A stretch of DNA of 64,000 nt from Blepharisma stoltei (GCA_914767885.1 CAJZBQ010000018.1:1302001-1366000); one strand, 5' to 3'; numbered from the stretch's first letter, positions 53,887 through 63,935 are shown. Notes: generated by a model from the letters alone, not told the origin. Numbers and translations: made by a program.

Positions 53887-55379
53887 TTATGAAAACTCTT
53901 CTTTTATGTCACCTTTAAAGGTGTCTGCTTTTATTATGACTTTTAGTATATCTTCAAGAGTAATGATTCCGAGGATTTTGGATTCTCCGAATTTTGAGGT
54001 GGCTTCTGAGACAAATGCCATGTGAGTTCTGCCTTGTTGAAAGATATCTAAAACTTCAAGAACTGTATTTGCTCTCCTAACAAATATTGGGTCTCTCAGC
54101 TTGATCCCTGAATTTTCGATAGTTGTGTTTTCATCAATCCCCACAAGTCTTTTTACAAGCAAAATCCCAATGATATTATTTCTATCCTCCCCTCTATATA
54201 CAGGCACTCTACTGAATCCTCTTGACATTATGGTCTTCAGCATTTGTTTAGTTAGTAATGTATCTGACTCCGCCCCCCCTCCGTGAGTGAACAAAACCAT
54301 TAGAAAAATCGCTATTTTTTGCCCAAAAACCCACCCTCCGTGAGTGAACAAAAATTTTTTTAATAGAAAAAATTTTTATGGAAAAAAAATTTTGATATAT
54401 AAATGATAATTAGTATAATGAAATCTAGAGCTAATTCTGTTTAATTTTCAAACAAATTGTTTTTTTAAAACATAAATTTTATAAATTAAATTAATATTTG
54501 CTTTCCAATTTTTGCGAATTAGATTTTTTTAAATTTCGAAAAACAATATTTTTTATAAAATTTATATATAAATTTTTGTTAAAAAAAAAAAATTAACCCC
54601 CCTCCGTGAGTGAACAAAATTTTTTTGTTCACTCACGGAGGGGGGGGGAGTGAGCTTAAACAATACACATTTTCCATTGGTATTATATGATTTTCAAGTG
54701 TTTCCTGCTGTATATCCATTGCACTCAATATAATTTGAACTTGCTCAGGGTCAAATGTATCATCTTCTGTTATATTTGTAGATGATCTTGACCCTTTAAA
54801 AGTGACTAAAGCTTTTATATCAGATTTCTTCATTTGTTTATGATTATCAGTTCCTATGACTCTGTCAAGGAATTTTCCCAAAACCCAGCTGATGGGGTAA
54901 AAAATTAACATCACGATTTTCACAAGTGGAACTAAGTTACTAGCTATAGAAAGCTGATCAGGTCCTGTGCAAAATGCTTGAGGTAAAACTTCACCAAAAA
55001 TAAGCACAAAGGTTACACTTATTAAAACAGCCAAGACGCTACCAACCATCTCGTCTAGAACTATAGGCAGAGCTTCCATAGCCACTGAGTTCGCTATTAG
55101 TAATGTGACGAGGAGGAAATGGTGCTTGGATATAATTGGAAGAACTTTACGAGCCTGATGCATTTCTTTAGAAGTGCCACTGACAAGCTTAAGTTCGAGA
55201 TCTAAAGGGTCAATTGACATGAGGCCAACTGTGAGGCCAGACATTGCGCCTGCAAAAAATACCAAAAAGAGAGCGGCTAGTGAGTAAAAGATATAGTCTT
55301 CTCAAGGCAAAGAGTGGACGAACTCTGTGTTTGCGGACACTAAGCAAGGTAAAACTGTTAGGAATAGTTTTAATTGCAT
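53887..55379 (-). CDS. CNNM-like DUF21/CBS membrane protein
   Basis: Metal-transport-associated family (CNNM, Mam3). Signal peptide MQLKLFLTVLPCLVSAN. DUF21 domain with FAGAMSGLTVGLMSIDPLDL, VAMEALPIVLD and ISVTFVLIFGEVLPQ. Then IIPMENVYCL and a CBS pair (MSRGFSRVPVYRGEDRNNII; ILGIITLEDILKVIIK). A 386-bp family A MITE lies at the end of DUF21/start of CBS (54265-54650); its removal at TGA/TCA gives YCLSSDTLLTKQM in frame. 368 residues. These proteins act in Mg2+ or Mn homeostasis at the plasma or vacuolar membrane. Only a 14-bp gap separates it from the convergent LRR gene. Confidence 0.92.
54265..54650 (+). mobile_element. CTCC-type MITE, family A, with TGA flanks (inside CNNM)
   Basis: TGA on both sides (54265-54267 and 54651-54653) in place of TTA or TAA. 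Otherwise full-length. Excision restores the CNNM frame, so this is an IES without a TA at its junction. Confidence 0.92.
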
Positions 55380-55996
55380 TATTTTTATTTTTCCTCCAGA
55401 TTTTTAATGAAGGATTCAAATAATAGCAAATGGAATTTTAATTATATTCTTAAGATAAATATTGATATAATTTTTGTGTATTAATTATAAATCATATAAA
55501 ACGAAGGTAAATAAAGGAATCATTCTTAAAAATATGATTAATGTTAGAACATTTCTGCAATTAAATAAGCAACTAGTGAATTGTTGTAAGAAAGTTAATT
55601 TCGTTTCAAGAAAAAATCTGATAAATAATTATTCATAAAATTCCTAAAAATTTTTATAATTTTAATGATTTGAATACACCTATAGCAATGCTACTATTAG
55701 CTTTTTATGTTAACTTTGAAATAATTAGTCTTTGAAATTACTACAAATAGTCACCAAATCCATTTTCCCTTATTTATACGCACATCTTAAAATCACATCG
55801 GTAAATTTAATAATCTCTTTATTAAATTCCTCCAAAATAACCACCAAAATTCTTTTAATTATTTCTGACAAATTTAAATCCTCCAAAAGGAACCATATAA
55901 ATTAACTTCCATTCTTATTTTCTCTATCTCCCTATCTCTAGAAGATTTAAAAATCTTCTTAAAAAGAGTCAGCTTTCAGTTTAAACTTTATAATAA
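55380..55996. other. Intergenic, no gene seen
   Basis: AT-rich, divergent promoters of the CNNM gene (-) and the DHHC gene (+). A poly-pyrimidine patch (TTTTCTCTATCTCCCTATCT) lies at about 55918. No element recognised. Confidence 0.45.
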
Positions 55997-56939
55997 ATGA
56001 ACATTTTAGTGGAAGAAATAGATAAGCCTTGCGAAACTATAAACACAAAGACATCAGAATTTTCGCCTACTGACAAACCTCAAATCCGACTCTACCAAAT
56101 ATGACCAGGAAAGAACAGATTTTTCTTCAATGGATTCATAATGATAGGGCCTTCCTCAGACACGTATATTTGTACTTTTACCTGGACCTTTGTGATCCTT
56201 CTAGAACTTTCATTCCAATTATTCATTTCTCCTTATTTATGACTCGAGGTAACTCCTGCTCTTCCTATCCTTTCTGGACATCTGTTTGTGTGTTCCATCA
56301 TCTTTATGCTTCTTACAGCACTCACAGACCCTGGAATCATCCCTAGAAAGCACATTTTTGAGCTGACTGGGACAATCCCTGAAATATTCAGTACCGAAGG
56401 TCCTGAAAAGCGAAGGTTTTGCAAAACCTGCCAAATTTATAGACCGGAGAGATGCAGTCATTGTAAGGTATGTGATAATTGTATCGAAGTTTTTGATCAT
56501 CACTGCCCTTTTGTCAGTGCCTGCATAGGGAAAAATAACTATCGATATTTTATTTGTATGGTTGTTTTCCTTACTTTGCTGGGCGGTGTTGACATTTCAG
56601 GATTAATCCTTTTTTTCTGTAGAGATTTTCAAAATTCTCATAACGGAAGAGACTGTAATATTTTATTTAGTAATTGAAGATGAATCAATATTGCTATCGC
56701 TAGCTCTTGTTATAACGGTACCGATTATATTACTTACTCTACTTGTAATGCTATTATGCATTTTCCATGTAAGGATCTGTATGAGCGGAGAAACAACTAA
56801 AGAAAATTTATTAAAGCGGGAGAGAGGGGAAAGTGATAATAGAAGCGTAATTTGTGCCACACCTAATGCGTGGTTTAATGGAAGAATGATAATTGATGCA
56901 GACAAAACCGGAGCTTGTAAGACTGAAAGCCTTGTTTAA
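55997..56939 (+). CDS. DHHC palmitoyltransferase
   Basis: S-acyltransferase with four membrane helices. The cysteine-rich domain reads CKTCQIYRPERCSHCKVCDN and then DHHCPFVSACIGKNNYRYF, complete with zinc-binding Cys/His and the DHHC active site. The downstream TTxE motif appears as TTKEN. A 16-nt intron, GTAATATTTTATTTAG (56655-56670), precedes the last helix; splicing gives GRDLIEDESILLSLALVITV. 308 residues. Start at 55997 (MNILVEEIDK). It acts on Golgi, ER or plasma-membrane proteins, substrates unknown. Confidence 0.93.
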
Positions 56940-57166
56940 GTTTAAATGAGCTTGTGAAAATACAAAATAATTTTAATTATATATAGAGTTTTTAGATAGA
57001 GTTTATTATAATTTATTCATATAGTTAAAATTAAGTCTATAATAGCCATTTTTATAAAATAATGCCAAATATAAGATATCTTTGATTTCTCCTTTAATAT
57101 TGTTCGGCAATTTCTCAATTTCCATTTCTTTTGAGCTCATTTCACACCGCATATTAAAATTATAAA

Positions 57167-57830
57167 ATGGCACAAAAAGAGCCTTGTCCAGATCGATTCT
57201 TTGACGATTTAGGTGGAGCTTTTGCAATGGGTGGGGTCGGCGGGGCTTTATTTTACTTTCTGAAAGGCTTCGTAAACTCTCCTTCAAGAGAGCGCTTCAA
57301 AGGTGCAATTACAGCAGTAAAACTTAGAGCGCCTGTATTAGGAGGTAGCTTTGCTGCATGGGGCGGAATATTTTCAACATGTGACTGCTTTTTGCTTTGG
57401 TACCGCCAACAAGATTCTCCATTTAATGCCATTGTATCAGGACTTGTCACAGGTGGGGCTTTGGCACTTCGTTCAGGATTCCAGATAGCATGGAGAAATG
57501 CAGTTGCTGGAGGCTTAATCTTATTCCCTTCTCACTCATAAAGAGCTTTTTTTCTATTTTTTTTTAAAAAATTCATTGTTTTTAACAATTTTTATATAGT
57601 TTTTTACTCATTTATTTAAGTAGTTAGCAATTATTGAAGGAGTAAACACTGGTTACACTTCATTAATGATTAGACAACAAATGCTCATGATTAACGAAAT
57701 GACCAAATTGCAAGAAGAAAAAAGAAAAAGAATAATGCAAGGCCTACCTGATTTTACACCTGAAGAAATAAATGAAAGATACGAGGCTAGCCAAAAGAAA
57801 GCATCATTTTTCGGGAGGGCTCTCAAATAA
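57167..57830 (+). CDS. TIM17: TIM17 mitochondrial inner-membrane translocase subunit
   Basis: Channel-lining subunit of TIM23. It starts MAQKEPCPDRFFDDLGGAFA with MGGVGGALFYFLKGF, then GGSFAAWGGIFSTCDC and a third helix GLVTGGALALRSGF, all typical of Tim17. A 109-bp IES (57516-57624) interrupts the fourth helix; removal gives AVAGGLAIIEGVNTGYTSLM, matching the GG..LA.IEG.G pattern. A charged C-terminal tail (FTPEEINERYEASQKK) follows to TAA. 184 residues. Without IES removal the protein would stop at FPSHS. Confidence 0.93.
57516..57624 (+). other. 109-bp IES in TIM17
   Basis: GGC TTA is joined to GCA ATT ATT GAA GGA at TTA/TTA (TA at 57516-57517 and 57625-57626). The insert is AT-rich with stops. 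Confidence 0.9.
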
Positions 57831-57847
57831 AGTGTTTTATAATTAAC

Positions 57848-58354
57848 TTATTGTTTACAATCAAAGACTTCAATATCAATTGCTTTGCGTTTTTCTTTCC
57901 CATTTTCGATGTATTTTTTGATGTGAAATCTGAATGAGAGCGGCTGCTTGTTGATAATACTTTCTTTGAATTTCTTATGATTGATTCCAGATAGTAGTAA
58001 ATCATCTTCACATAAAAATATGTCTGCTTGATCTGTATCAAGAGTAATAAACCCAAATCTCTTTTTTAATTGATAAAATTTTAATTTTCCTGTGAATTTT
58101 CCTTGTGTCACTTCCTCTTCATTAAATTGTCCTCTTTTTTCTCTCTTTACTAATCCAACCTTTTGAGGAGGACTTTTCAGAATTATAGGAGCTTGCTCAA
58201 TTTCTATGCTTTTCACTGGTGTTTTCTCAGTCTTTTTAATTATAGATACAGGAGTAGGTGTGAAATCAGAGTCGCTCGAAAGGTCAGCCCAGCTGAATTT
58301 CTTTTTTTCCTCTTCAGGTTTTGCGATTTTTTTTATATTATAAGTAGCTGTCAT
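57848..58354 (-). CDS. Cold-shock-domain-like RNA-binding protein
   Basis: Starting at MTATYNIKKI (58354) the protein is about 168 residues. The first half is charged and disordered (FSWADLSSDSDF resembles an eIF4E- or RNA-factor-type linear motif). The second half is a cold-shock-like fold: GKFTGKLKFYQLKKRFGFIT, then DIFLCEDDLL and SFRFHIKKYIENGKEKRKAI. GFITLD and DIFL stand for the RNP1/RNP2 strands. It probably binds RNA or single-stranded DNA. No TAA or TAG separates it from the upstream frame (58936 to about 58382), so a fusion is formally possible. Confidence 0.7.
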   Translation of the reverse strand: MTATYNIKKIAKPEEEKKKFSWADLSSDSDFTPTPVSIIKKTEKTPVKSIEIEQAPIILKSPPQKVGLVKREKRGQFNEEEVTQGKFTGKLKFYQLKKRFGFITLDTDQADIFLCEDDLLLSGINHKKFKESIINKQPLSFRFHIKKYIENGKEKRKAIDIEVFDCKQ

Positions 58355-58381
58355 ATTATTCACTTTGGTCGTATAGAATTT

Positions 58382-58936
58382 TCAATTGAATTTTATTATT
58401 TTTATAATATGATATAAAAATTTAATATTAATCCTTCGCGATATATTTTTTACTTCCTGAATCTTATCCTTGCTCATAAGCTTGACTACGTTTTCAAAGC
58501 CTGGGGGTGGAGGAGTCAGCTGCAAAGGCATTGGATCTATAAGCTTCTGTGATTTTAGCTTTTTCATCTCCTCATGAAACTTGACGGGGTCACTCGGCAC
58601 TCCAGAGCAGCTCTTAGAAATCCACTGATCCAAGCGTTTACGATTGATTTCCCAGCTGAGTAGGCTTTCAGGCTCTTCCTCTGACTCTTCATCAATTTGA
58701 TCAATATCGCCTAGAATTTTTAATTCAGGGATAGGAATAGCTGAATTGAAAAAAACATTTTTAGGCTGTTTTTGAGAGCTGTGGTCAATTGGGATATTCT
58801 CCACTACAAACAGAGATGGAGATGCTCCAGGAGAAATCTTGGCATTTGTGAAATCGAAAATTGGCCTTTCATGGGTGCTGAATTTCTTTGGGGCAGAGAA
58901 GCTGTGCTGTGGGTCGATTCTTGTCATAGAGCTCAT
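58382..58936 (-). CDS. Unknown protein upstream of, and in frame with, the cold-shock gene
   Basis: From MSSMTRIDPQHSFSAPKKFS the frame runs about 185 codons. It contains an acidic stretch (DQIDEESEEEPESLLSWEIN), a proline-rich TPPPPGFENVV and a basic end. The apparent stop at 58382-58384 is TGA, hence Trp, and the frame continues into the next gene with no TAA or TAG. Either the two are one protein of about 360 residues, or a short IES or unusual intron hides the stop; the AT-rich link (58370-58450) looks intergenic. No domain is recognised in this half. Confidence 0.45.
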   Translation of the reverse strand: MSSMTRIDPQHSFSAPKKFSTHERPIFDFTNAKISPGASPSLFVVENIPIDHSSQKQPKNVFFNSAIPIPELKILGDIDQIDEESEEEPESLLSWEINRKRLDQWISKSCSGVPSDPVKFHEEMKKLKSQKLIDPMPLQLTPPPPGFENVVKLMSKDKIQEVKNISRRINIKFLYHIIKIIKFN

Positions 58937-59324
58937 GATTTGACAGATATTAAAAATATTAATAAATCGGAAAAGGTATGGCAAATTTATGCTAGAGAAA
59001 TTAAAGTATTAGAGAAGTAAACATTTGAGTTTGCATGGCATTCTGAGTGGGAAATGATAAAATATAGCATGATGGGCTAAATTGGTGTCATTAAGTAAGC
59101 CACTAATATAAAATAGGATTATGGTAAAATCAGAAGAGAAAAGATATCTGGAATTTTTAATAATAAAATGATTCATTACTCCTGCATGAAGCAAAATGGA
59201 AAATTTTGTTTCTAGAATATTTGCTATTTAGTTTAGATTTTTATTTAATTACATTGAGCTCAATTATTATTTTCACATTTCATCATAAACCTTCTGTTCC
59301 ACTTCAAAAAAATTTTAATAAAAT
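58937..59324. other. Intergenic, no gene seen
   Basis: Divergent spacer between 58936 (-) and 59325 (+). AT-rich with no convincing frame or element. Confidence 0.4.
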
Positions 59325-60656
59325 ATGCGGGCATTTGCAGTATCCCTTTTCTTTCTTTCTGCGTCAAGCTATTTTATCCCTGAAACCATTACAGAAGAAG
59401 AGAAAACTGAAGTTTATAACCAACTCAGCCAAAATCTTATAGGTGTAAAGATTCACTACTTTCCTGAAGAAAAGCGCTATGGAATGGTGGCAACAAAAGA
59501 CATCAAAAGATCTGATGCAATTGCAGGAATTCCTTTAGATTTCAGCCTCACCTCATTTGATCAATATCCTTGGTCTAGCTATCTATCTTCTCTTGGCGAC
59601 CCTACAGTTCTAATAGGCCGACTTATTTATGAAAAATTTGTAAACCCTACTAAAAGCTGGTCAAATATTTATTATCATACCTATCCATCTGAAGTAGAAA
59701 ATATTTATAATTGGACTACATCAGAGTATGATTATTTCATAAATATTTTCAAAGAAAAAACGTTGATTGAATTTCCATTGAATTTTGAAAAAGGATATCA
59801 AAATTTCATTGCAGTTTTAGAAAAAATTAGATCACTTAAAGAAGACTGCAAAGATTGCTTTAAACGTGAAGTTTGGACGTGGGCGTATTCAATAATGATT
59901 TCTCAAAGCTTAGAAATAACAAAAAAACTATGAAAGGACACAAAGGGATACCCTTATAAATCTGGAGATGAAAATATAAAAGGATTATGCATTCTACCAT
60001 TAGCAGATATAGTAAAGCATGAGCCGCTGCCAAACAAATATAAAAATCAGATAGGAGGGCAGGCTGGGATCGGGTTTCAAAGTAACCCGCCAGCTGGAAT
60101 TTTGTTTGCAGATCGAGATATTAAATATAAAACTGAAGTAACTTGGAATAGAGCCCCTAAACGAAACTTCGAAATGCTTTTAGGCCACGGAATTGTTCAC
60201 GATCGAAATAATAACGATTTTGTAGTTGCGCAAATCGCAAGAATAAATGAATGTCCTCCAAGATCACAAGGGTATGGCACTACATGTGGATTTAGAGCTA
60301 TTATAAACCAATTTAACTATGATTTATTTAATTATGCATTCACAGTTATTGGTGAAGCTCCATCCCAATTTATCAGTAGCATCGATGAATATTTTAACGG
60401 TTTGGAAAATAAAAGAGATAAAAAAGCATTTTATGCGGCCCTTATGAAATATAGAGACTCAGTGGCAAGGACAATAGATGAATGCGTTATTTCATATAGA
60501 ACTATTAAGAGGAAGCTAGAAAAAAAAGAACATGAAAATGAGAGGTATAAAAAGATCGACAAAATGTGCCTTGGCCATCATGAAACAATTTTTAGTCACA
60601 AGAAGCTGACTGAAAAAGCTGCACTTAAATCCTTATTATTTGAGTTAAGCCTATAG
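59325..60656 (+). CDS. SET-domain (Rubisco-methyltransferase-like) protein with signal peptide
   Basis: 443 residues in one frame with two TGA-Trp codons. The N-terminal MRAFAVSLFFLSASSYF looks like a signal peptide, unusual for this family. The SET core is split as in LSMT/SETD3-type enzymes: RYGMVATKDIKRSDAIAGIP, later LCILPLADIVKHEPLPN (the D.(L/V).H...N position) and the substrate-binding C-terminal helical half. The expected NH..N motif is replaced by KHEPLPN and the late catalytic Tyr region is not evident, so methyltransferase activity is uncertain. It may be a secreted or ER-lumen SET-like protein. TAG stop. Confidence 0.65.
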
Positions 60657-60677
60657 CTAATCTTTTATGAAAACCGC

Positions 60678-61069
60678 TTACTCCGCCCCCTCCGTGAGTG
60701 AACAAAACCATTAGAAAAATCGCTATTTTTTGCCCAAAAACCCACCCTCCCGTGAGTGAACAAAAATTTTTTTAATACAAAAAATTTTTTATGGAAAAAA
60801 AAATTTGATATATAAATGATAATTATTATAATGAAATCTAGAGCTAATTCTGTTTAATTTTAAACGAATTGCTTTTTTAAAAACATAAATTTTTTATAAA
60901 TTAAATTAATATTTGCTTTCCAATTTTTGCGAATTAGGATTTTTTTTAAATTTCGAAAAAAAAATATTTTTTATAAAATTTATATATAAATTTTTGTTAA
61001 AAAAAAAAAAATTAACCCTCCTCCGTGAGTGAACAAAATTTTTTTGTTCACTCACGGAGGGGGGGGGAG
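60678..61069 (+). mobile_element. CTCC-type MITE, family A
   Basis: TTA flanks (60678-60680 and 61070-61072). Plus orientation, full-length, intergenic between the SET gene and the pseudokinase. The rest of 60657-61266 is AT-rich promoter region. Confidence 0.92.
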
Positions 61070-61266
61070 TTAGATAAAACTGAAAATTTAATTTCTTCTT
61101 ATCAAAATTTAAAAAAATTCATTTTTCTTAATTATTCAACCCCACCAGGAGTAAAAAATAATTTTCTCCTGTTTTAAAATTACTTATCATTGCTATGAAA
61201 TATCTTATTACTTTGAATATTTATTAAATAAAATTTTCAGGTTAAATAGATCCATTATAATTATAT

Positions 61267-62412
61267 ATGTCACATCTCCCAACAGTACAGACCATTGAAG
61301 ATTCAAAAGAAGACCAAAATTTAAAAGCAACTGTAAAAGAATCCGCAACAACCTACGAGCTCATGATAAATCAAATTTATAGCCTAGAGGAGAGCTTACT
61401 CTTCACAGATGATCGTAAAGAGATCTGTGATGCTTTGAACAAGCACCTCATAGATCTGTACATAAATCAAGGTTTGCAGTATTCCTTGATCCCATTTGAC
61501 TCTATAAGCGTCAAAAAACTTTACTCAGGGATTTTTGTATTTGACCTTCCTCCTATTGCAATTCCTATAAAAGATAAATTAAAATCTTACCAAGCTTTTG
61601 TTAGCAAATCAATAAGTATCAATTTAATAAAGCTTGTAAGAAACGCAAGAAAGCCTCTTCCTCAGCATTTAAAAATAAGACAAGACATTCAATTTGTAGA
61701 GACAAATATTTCATTCAGAGCAAGGCAAAGTGATAGATATCAAACAATGCCAGTCGCCACTATGATGGATGATTCAATGGTTTTCATGAAGCCCCTAACA
61801 ACTAAATATAAAGTTGAAGGGGTTCCTTTTGAAGGGTTTATTTATTGCCATTTGCAGCATCCAAATATCATCAGATGTTATGGGTATACTAAGCATAATG
61901 ATCGCACATGCTTAGTTTTGCAGCACGTTTCAACCCTTCTTGAAACTTATGTAAGAGATAATAATTTGAGCCTCCAAAGACGCTTGAACCTTATCATTGA
62001 AATTGGGCATGGCTTGTCCTTTATGCATATGAAAAGTGTGGTGCTTATGAATGTCTCGCCATGGAGCATTTTTGTTGACTCAAACTACAGGCCGATTATT
62101 GTGGATCTCGAAAATGCTGTTTGTTTAGGGATGAAGTATCCTGAGCTGTTATGCTATAAAGAAGAAGATTATGCTTCCCCAGAAGCATTAGATGGAAAAA
62201 GAGATTATAGCTGCGATGTCTACTCCTATGGACTGCTATGCTATTTTATCCTCACAAAACAGCATTATGCGAAAACTAAGGATTTAGACTGCTTGGAGGA
62301 AAATTTCAGGATTGTAATTGAAATGATGCTAAGTGAAGACCCATCTGAAAGACCTCATGCTAAGACATGCTACCAAGAGTTTGAATGCATTTATAAAGAG
62401 CTTACGCAGTAA
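61267..62412 (+). CDS. Protein kinase-like protein, probable pseudokinase
   Basis: 381 residues. The N-terminal half is helical (MSHLPTVQTI to about 150), followed by a TKL/RIP-like kinase fold. The beta-3 Lys may be MVFMKPL; the C-helix/beta-4 reads LQHPNIIRCYGYTKHNDRTC, the hinge LVLQHVSTLLETYVRDNNLS. The catalytic loop is LMNVSPWSIFVD where HRDLKPSNILVD is expected, so the catalytic Asp and Lys are lost, and DFG is VDLENA. The APE-like YASPEAL and DVYSYGLLCYFIL are retained. The fold is therefore kept but catalysis is probably lost. It may serve as a scaffold. One frame, TAA stop. Confidence 0.82.
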   Translation: MSHLPTVQTIEDSKEDQNLKATVKESATTYELMINQIYSLEESLLFTDDRKEICDALNKHLIDLYINQGLQYSLIPFDSISVKKLYSGIFVFDLPPIAIPIKDKLKSYQAFVSKSISINLIKLVRNARKPLPQHLKIRQDIQFVETNISFRARQSDRYQTMPVATMMDDSMVFMKPLTTKYKVEGVPFEGFIYCHLQHPNIIRCYGYTKHNDRTCLVLQHVSTLLETYVRDNNLSLQRRLNLIIEIGHGLSFMHMKSVVLMNVSPWSIFVDSNYRPIIVDLENAVCLGMKYPELLCYKEEDYASPEALDGKRDYSCDVYSYGLLCYFILTKQHYAKTKDLDCLEENFRIVIEMMLSEDPSERPHAKTCYQEFECIYKELTQ

Positions 62413-62729
62413 TTAAGCATAAGTAATTTTCATCTATGAATATTGAGTTTTTTTAAAATAAAAGAATTTATTATTTTAATAATATGCTGTGATAGATCGA
62501 ATTAAAGCCAGCTATTTTTAAAGCCATTACATATGTAAATATAAATTATCATTGAGGCTCTATAATAATCAATCTACTATGACATAACAAATCTATCACG
62601 AATCAATTTTAAAGTTTTATGTATTTAAAATTATTTTATTTTTAAATTATATTTTCTTTGCTTTAATATTTTGATTCAAGAGGATTTTTGATAAATCCTG
62701 AATTTGTTGCTAATATATATTCCAAAGAA
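62413..62729. other. Intergenic, no gene seen
   Basis: AT-rich. The frame upstream of 62730 stays open for about 20 codons but offers no ATG. Confidence 0.4.
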
Positions 62730-63319
62730 ATGGAAACATTAATTTGGCTATGGAGCTTTGATAGAAGATGGATGTTTGGGATTCCCTGCACAAGAATTTA
62801 CTGGTGGCTTATAGTACTTTTTCAGCTATGCTTCCTTGCCCTTAGTTTTAACATGAGCTCAACTGGCTGTGAAGTTACGATCTGGATAAGAGGTCGATAT
62901 CTAATATCCTTACTCACCCTTTTAAAATATAAATTTACTTTTTTAAATTTTTAAATCTGAAAATTTATTTTAACAATGAGGAGTTAGCAATAATTATTTC
63001 TGCAACTTTAACAGCCACAATTGTGAAAACAGATAAAGTGACTCAAGAAAGCAGCCTTTCTATGTCATTTCCAGGACTACTGACCCTTTTATTTGGGATT
63101 TTAAGTTTAGGATGGGCAGGATTTATCTATATGTACCCTCCCTCGAACTGTGAAGAAGACTTTACATACTTTATGAACTTAGAAACCTTGCTTTATTTCT
63201 TAACTCTCCTCCCTATCCTTATAACTATAACTGGAATGGTTCTCATAAAGCTTATCGTTATAATTTTGGCATTGGCTTTTCCATCACTTTTCTTTGAAGC
63301 ACGTATAAAATCACGATAA
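62730..63319 (+). CDS. Small polytopic membrane protein (unknown)
   Basis: 171 residues after removal of a 74-bp IES (62910-62983). Four hydrophobic helices: IYWWLIVLFQLCFLALSF; YLISLAIIISATLTATIV (created by the IES join); FPGLLTLLFGILSLGWAGFI; and a final pair-like stretch LLYFLTLLPILITITGMVLI. A short Cys-containing loop (PPSNCEEDFTY) lies between helices 3 and 4. No family recognised. Start ATG at 62730 (METLIWLWSF). A tetraspan-like membrane protein is all that can be said. Confidence 0.6.
62910..62983 (+). other. 74-bp IES with CTCC-like ends
   Basis: TTA on both sides (62910-62912 and 62984-62986). The ends TTACTCACC and TGAGGAGTTA resemble a minimal CTCC-type terminus. Removal joins YLIS to LAIIISAT. 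Confidence 0.85.
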
Positions 63320-63437
63320 ATTAATCCTTTTCCCTATAATTTTCCACTCTTTCCTCTATTTTTTTTCTTTTACACATTTATTTTTATAAAGATATAAAAC
63401 ATTATTACCATAAAACTAATTCCAATAAGAACTTTTC

Positions 63438-63818
63438 TTACTTATTGTCCAGCATATGAGACTGGCGAGTCTTGCCAACGTCATGCATGTTTTGAGCGTC
63501 CTGCCTCCAAGACCTGAGTGGGAATTCGAATATATCATAATCTAAAATGAACGCACAAAAAATAAGCCAAGCAATAAAGCGGTAAACAGAGCGCTTTGCA
63601 TGGTAGTAGCCTAAATCATCATCAAGTCTCTCCATTTCAGCGACTCTTGGATAAGCGTATTTTGAGAAAGGAGGAGCAATTTCAATATAATATTGACGGA
63701 GGTTGAACATCTTGTTTAAGTTACTCCAGTTCTTTGCGAATTCAAAGTTAGTCCACTCGGCTGGATTGAGATGGGCAGTCTTGTGCCAGGTGCGTGAGCC
63801 CTTAAAGAGTCTAAACAT
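63438..63818 (-). CDS. Small single-pass protein, possibly mitochondrial (unknown)
   Basis: A 126-residue protein starting MFRLFKGSRTWHKTAHLNPA, rich in Trp, Tyr, Arg and Asn, with one membrane helix (VYRFIAWLIFCAFILDYDIF) and a C-terminal tail RSWRQDAQNMHDVGKTRQSH. The basic N-terminus and aromatic composition resemble lineage-specific subunits of ciliate respiratory complexes, but I recognise no family. TAA stop, no insert. Confidence 0.5.
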   Translation of the reverse strand: MFRLFKGSRTWHKTAHLNPAEWTNFEFAKNWSNLNKMFNLRQYYIEIAPPFSKYAYPRVAEMERLDDDLGYYHAKRSVYRFIAWLIFCAFILDYDIFEFPLRSWRQDAQNMHDVGKTRQSHMLDNK

Positions 63819-63935
63819 TTATTATGGCCAATAAAATTAAGGAATCTTTAATCCAATTAAACATATAAATTTATAAAGAAAGTAAAGAATTTTCTTGATG
63901 CTTTAAATAAAAAATAATTATCTATCCTAAAAACA

